Positions 5,653 to 8,268 of a DNA stretch of 8,268 bases are shown here, piece by piece. The number at the start of each line of letters is the position of its first letter. Within the stretch, counting starts at the first letter, position 1. Source of the stretch: Bacilli bacterium (GTDB taxonomy: Bacteria; Bacillota_I; Bacilli_A; RF39; UBA660); NCBI GenBank assembly GCA_016296435.1, contig JAEDJI010000033.1:1-8268 (forward strand). The letters are read 5' to 3'. A program made the position numbers and the translations under genes. Below the pieces are notes generated by a model. The model saw only the letters and a program-made list of their open reading frames with translations. It searched no databases and was not told the DNA's origin.

Positions 5653-7458
5653 ATGCAAAATATAAAACCATCACAAGAAAAAAGGTTTTTAAAATATTAT
5701 AATAAAGATGCGATAAATAGTACTGTAAAAGATATGAAAATAATTGATTATATGAAAGAAAATAATTTAGGGGATCATATAAATGAAAATGCTGTAACTT
5801 ATTATGGAAATACTTTAACTTATAAAGATTTTTTTGAACTTATAGATACTGCTGTAAGGGCATTTAAAGCATTGGGAATAGAAAAAGGTGAGTTTGTTCC
5901 GATTAGTTCTCCTAATTTTATTGATGGATTAGTGTCATTTTATGCTTTAAATAGTATTGGTGCTATACCTAATATGATTACACCAATGGTTTCGTCTGAA
6001 GAGTTTTATTATTATCTTAGTGAGACTCCGGCTAAGAATGTTATTATTTTTGATGAGAGTTATGGAAAGTTTAGAGATGTGTTAAAAAAAGCTAATATTA
6101 AGAATACGATATTAGTGTCTCCGAAGACTTATTTGCCTAAGAATTTGAAGGTTATGAAAAGTGTTAGTGATTTTATGAAGGGCAATGTTAATAAGATAAA
6201 GAAGAGTTTGCAGGATTCTAATAATCCGATTTATTTTGATAAAGCATTGCTTATGTATGCTAAAGAGTATTTAGGTGATGTATCCAGTGCTGATTATAAT
6301 TTTGATGATACTGCTGTTATACTTCATACTGGGGGTACTACTGGTTTTCCTAAGGCTGTTCTTGCTACGAATAATAATTTTAATGCAATGGTTCATCAAT
6401 ATGAGAGTACAATTGGTAATATTAAAAGAGGAGATAATATTGTAACAGTATTACCTATGAATATTGGGTTTGGTTTATGTAATAATATGCATATGCCACT
6501 TCGTATGGGTGTAAACTTAGTGCTTCATCCTACATTTAATCCTATGGATATTTATCCTTTATTTAAGAAGTATAATCCTTCGACATTTATGGCAATTGCA
6601 CCATATTTTAAAGGGATGATGAAGGATAAAAGATTTGATAATATTAAATTATCTAATTTAAAAGAAATATGTTATGGTGGAGAGGCTATGACTTTTGAAG
6701 AAATAAAACAATTTAATGAATGGTTGATGAATCATGGTGCTGATACAGTAATAAAGAATGGATATGGAATGAATGAATTAATATCTAGTGCAGCTTATGA
6801 ACATTATGTTGGTGATGGACAATATAGGACAATTCCTCTTGTTAATAGTAATATTAAGATTGTAAAAGTTGATTTTGATAAAGAAGGAAATGTTATAAGA
6901 AGTGATGTAGAACTTAATCGTGGTGAGGAAGGGGAAATATGTCTTACTAGTCCTACACTTTCTAAGGGTTATTTAAATAATAAGGAAGCGACTGATGAAA
7001 TATTTAGAGTACATAGTGATGGAATAAGATGGATTCATACTGGTGATTATGGAAAAATTGATGAGTATGATGGGTTGCATCATTTAGGAAGAATGAAAAG
7101 AATACATTTGACTATTGGTGATGATGGTGCTCCGATAAAATTCTTTCCAGATTTAATTGAAGATTGTATAATGGAAACTGAAGGAGTTGAAGATGTTGCA
7201 GTCGTAGGAATACCAGATGATGAGAAGTCTAGTGTACCTGTTGCGTATGTTGTGTCTAATTTAAGTGAAGATGATGAGATGCGTGAAAGAATTAATGAAC
7301 AATGTCAAAAGATAAGCGCTTATTCAAGACCAATTGAAATATATTTTGTAGATAGATTACCGCAGACAACAATAGGAAAAACTGATATTTTAAAATTAGA
7401 AAAAGATGCAGTTTTAAGAAAAAATCAAAAAGATAGTGTTAAACTTAAGAAGTTATAA
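5653..7458 (+). CDS. AMP-forming acyl ligase (acyl-CoA synthetase/acyl-AMP ligase, ANL superfamily)
   Basis: This adenylating enzyme activates a carboxylic acid as acyl-AMP and usually passes it to CoA or a carrier-protein thiol. The core motifs are intact: A3 phosphate loop LHTGGTTGFPK (224-234); A5 YGMNE (371-375); GEICLTSPTLSKGYL, the A6-like block; A7 HTGD (462-465) with the ribose-binding Asp465; hinge GRMKR (479-483); and A10 LPQTTIGK with catalytic Lys576. At 601 aa it is longer than the common 500-560. The extra length is largely a Lys-rich stretch around residues 150-215, before the phosphate loop. There is no membrane segment and no fused carrier domain. ATG at 5653 follows GAGGGG (5639-5644); the nearby ATGs at 5645 and 5648 are out of frame. 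It has its own palindrome-controlled promoter and terminator, so it is a single-gene unit. Substrate unknown: fatty, aryl or amino acids are all possible, with a medium- or long-chain fatty acid the default guess. Confidence 0.88.
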   Translation: MQNIKPSQEKRFLKYYNKDAINSTVKDMKIIDYMKENNLGDHINENAVTYYGNTLTYKDFFELIDTAVRAFKALGIEKGEFVPISSPNFIDGLVSFYALNSIGAIPNMITPMVSSEEFYYYLSETPAKNVIIFDESYGKFRDVLKKANIKNTILVSPKTYLPKNLKVMKSVSDFMKGNVNKIKKSLQDSNNPIYFDKALLMYAKEYLGDVSSADYNFDDTAVILHTGGTTGFPKAVLATNNNFNAMVHQYESTIGNIKRGDNIVTVLPMNIGFGLCNNMHMPLRMGVNLVLHPTFNPMDIYPLFKKYNPSTFMAIAPYFKGMMKDKRFDNIKLSNLKEICYGGEAMTFEEIKQFNEWLMNHGADTVIKNGYGMNELISSAAYEHYVGDGQYRTIPLVNSNIKIVKVDFDKEGNVIRSDVELNRGEEGEICLTSPTLSKGYLNNKEATDEIFRVHSDGIRWIHTGDYGKIDEYDGLHHLGRMKRIHLTIGDDGAPIKFFPDLIEDCIMETEGVEDVAVVGIPDDEKSSVPVAYVVSNLSEDDEMRERINEQCQKISAYSRPIEIYFVDRLPQTTIGKTDILKLEKDAVLRKNQKDSVKLKKL

Positions 7459-7478
7459 GTAAAACTTCTTTTTTTTTA
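7447..7478 (+). terminator. Rho-independent terminator after the acyl ligase gene
   Basis: AAGAAGTT (7447-7454) and AACTTCTT (7463-7470) form a perfect 8-bp stem with an 8-nt loop. The T-run continues from 7469 through 7477. The left arm overlaps the last codons, and the stop codon TAA (7456-7458) lies in the loop. The stem has only two G-C pairs, so efficiency is uncertain, but position and T-tract are right. Confidence 0.65.
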
Positions 7479-7491
7479 TTCTTTTTTGTTA

Positions 7492-7513
7492 TATAATTTA
7501 TATAGTAGGTGAT
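7492..7513 (+). promoter_or_regulatory. Probable -10 box and ribosome binding site for the sensor kinase gene
   Basis: TATAAT (7492-7497) lies 20 nt before the start codon, and AGGTGAT (7507-7513) gives a good ribosome binding site. The -35 position falls in a T-run with no clear match. Transcription from it would begin near 7503, leaving a short leader of about 15 nt. Confidence 0.4.
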
Positions 7514-7517
7514 TGAT

Positions 7518-8268
7518 ATGAATGTTGCTATATCTTTTATAGTATTAAGTATTTTTTATAGTATATTTATTAATATATCAAGCTATAGAAAAAAATATGT
7601 ACCAACAATAGATACAAAATTGTTTTATAAAATGATTACATTAAATTTAATTGGATTAATATTAGAGTTATTATGTTATTATACAGTATCTAATAATTTA
7701 TCTTTTTTACCACAGTTACTTAATAGATTATATTTAACGTATTTGTTAATATTTATTGCACTTTTTAATCTTTATACGATATATTTGTTTTATAAAATTA
7801 ATCATTATAAGCAAGAGGAAATAAATGTTTTTTATAATAAAATATCTAAAATAAGTTATGTATCGTTTGCTTTTATAATAATTATAGTTTTATTGTTTCC
7901 AATAGAGTTTCATAATATTAATGGTTATATTTACTCAATAGGAGTTGGTATAAATATAATATATTTTGTTGCTACGGTATTTATAATCTTTTGGAGTATT
8001 TTAACAATTGTTAATATAAAAAGAATATTTCAAAAGAAATATGCTCCGATTATAATATTTATAGTTTTATCTGTGATATCTACAATTATACAACAAAAGA
8101 ATCCTGGATTGACTTTTACTACTGTTATGGAAACGTTTGTTATTTTTATAATGTATCATACAATAGAAAATCCTGATACACAGATAATAGACTTGTTAAA
8201 AAGAAATAAAGAACTTACTGAACGATCAGTTAATGAAAAGTCTAATTTCTTATTTAAAATATCACAAG
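7518..8268 (+). CDS. Seven-transmembrane sensor histidine kinase-like protein (3' end beyond window)
   Basis: An open frame from ATG 7518 runs to the window edge: 250 complete codons, no stop, partial at the 3' end. Seven hydrophobic helices fall near residues 3-20, 37-57, 70-92, 113-128, 140-166, 175-193 and 199-214, then the chain becomes hydrophilic and helical: YHTIENPD, LLKRNKELTERSVNEKSN, FLFKISQ. This is the layout of 7TM membrane sensors joined by a short coiled coil to a histidine kinase dimerisation domain, whose usual start is KSxFLxxMSHExRTP. In the visible part Gln250 stands where the phosphoacceptor His is normally found. The ATP-binding domain would lie downstream. A diguanylate cyclase or other output domain remains possible, but the FLFKIS match favours a kinase. 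The role is likely sensing a membrane-soluble or envelope cue; a link to the neighbouring acyl ligase is only suggested by position. Confidence 0.65.
   Translation, partial: MNVAISFIVLSIFYSIFINISSYRKKYVPTIDTKLFYKMITLNLIGLILELLCYYTVSNNLSFLPQLLNRLYLTYLLIFIALFNLYTIYLFYKINHYKQEEINVFYNKISKISYVSFAFIIIIVLLFPIEFHNINGYIYSIGVGINIIYFVATVFIIFWSILTIVNIKRIFQKKYAPIIIFIVLSVISTIIQQKNPGLTFTTVMETFVIFIMYHTIENPDTQIIDLLKRNKELTERSVNEKSNFLFKISQ

Noticed and set aside
1..8268. CRISPR array, tRNA/rRNA, insertion sequence or riboswitch
   Set aside because: No spaced direct repeats, no tRNA cloverleaf or rRNA segment, no transposase motifs, and no intergenic region long enough or structured enough for a riboswitch (largest gap 174 bp).
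1..8268. Mycoplasma-type genetic code (TGA as Trp)
   Set aside because: Trp is encoded by TGG in several genes (for example at the ligase residue 460 and in the kinase GGGNFWRG motif) and no reading frame needs TGA read-through.

Overview
The window is very AT-rich and densely coded. It comes from a low-GC Gram-positive-type bacterium (Bacillota), probably a gut-type member of the Bacilli/Erysipelotrichia or an uncultured relative. The evidence is the base composition, the AGGAG/GGTG ribosome binding sites, the MurT/GatD pair (a Gram-positive peptidoglycan trait), and a YtgP/SpoVB-type MurJ. TGG encodes Trp and no gene stops at TGA, so the standard bacterial code fits. The lineage is inferred from style, not from a marker gene.

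Layout. Positions 16-2056 (minus strand) hold an overlapping murT-gatD operon, the two subunits of a lipid II isoglutaminyl synthase-like complex. A 174-bp divergent intergenic region (2057-2230) carries a 12-bp inverted repeat, each copy containing an extended -10 sequence pointing at one of the two operons. Positions 2231-5584 (plus strand) are a tight three-gene operon: lipid II flippase MurJ, a sugar-transfer-associated ATP-grasp protein, and a PyrH-like UMP kinase. At 5585-5652 there is a strong extended -10 promoter embedded in a 28-bp near-perfect palindrome, followed by a 601-aa AMP-forming acyl ligase (5653-7458) and a small terminator. From 7518 to the end runs the 5' part of a seven-transmembrane sensor histidine kinase-like gene, cut by the window edge.

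How they fit together. MurT/GatD normally amidate the D-Glu of lipid II and MurJ flips lipid II, so the left half is a cell-envelope locus read from a shared divergent control region. The ATP-grasp protein belongs to a family linked with sugar transfer and surface polysaccharide loci, and the acyl ligase could supply activated acyl groups. Links beyond lipid II are inference.

The main oddities are these. The GatD homologue lacks both the nucleophilic Cys and the catalytic His of its family. MurT has a FolC-like GxxGKGS P-loop and a diverged C-terminal signature. The PyrH-like kinase has an altered nucleotide-contact loop and sits away from any translation genes. The sensor kinase has Gln where the phosphoacceptor His is expected. 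Together these suggest a repurposed or glutamine-independent MurT/GatD-type complex, but no wholly new system can be proven from this sequence alone.
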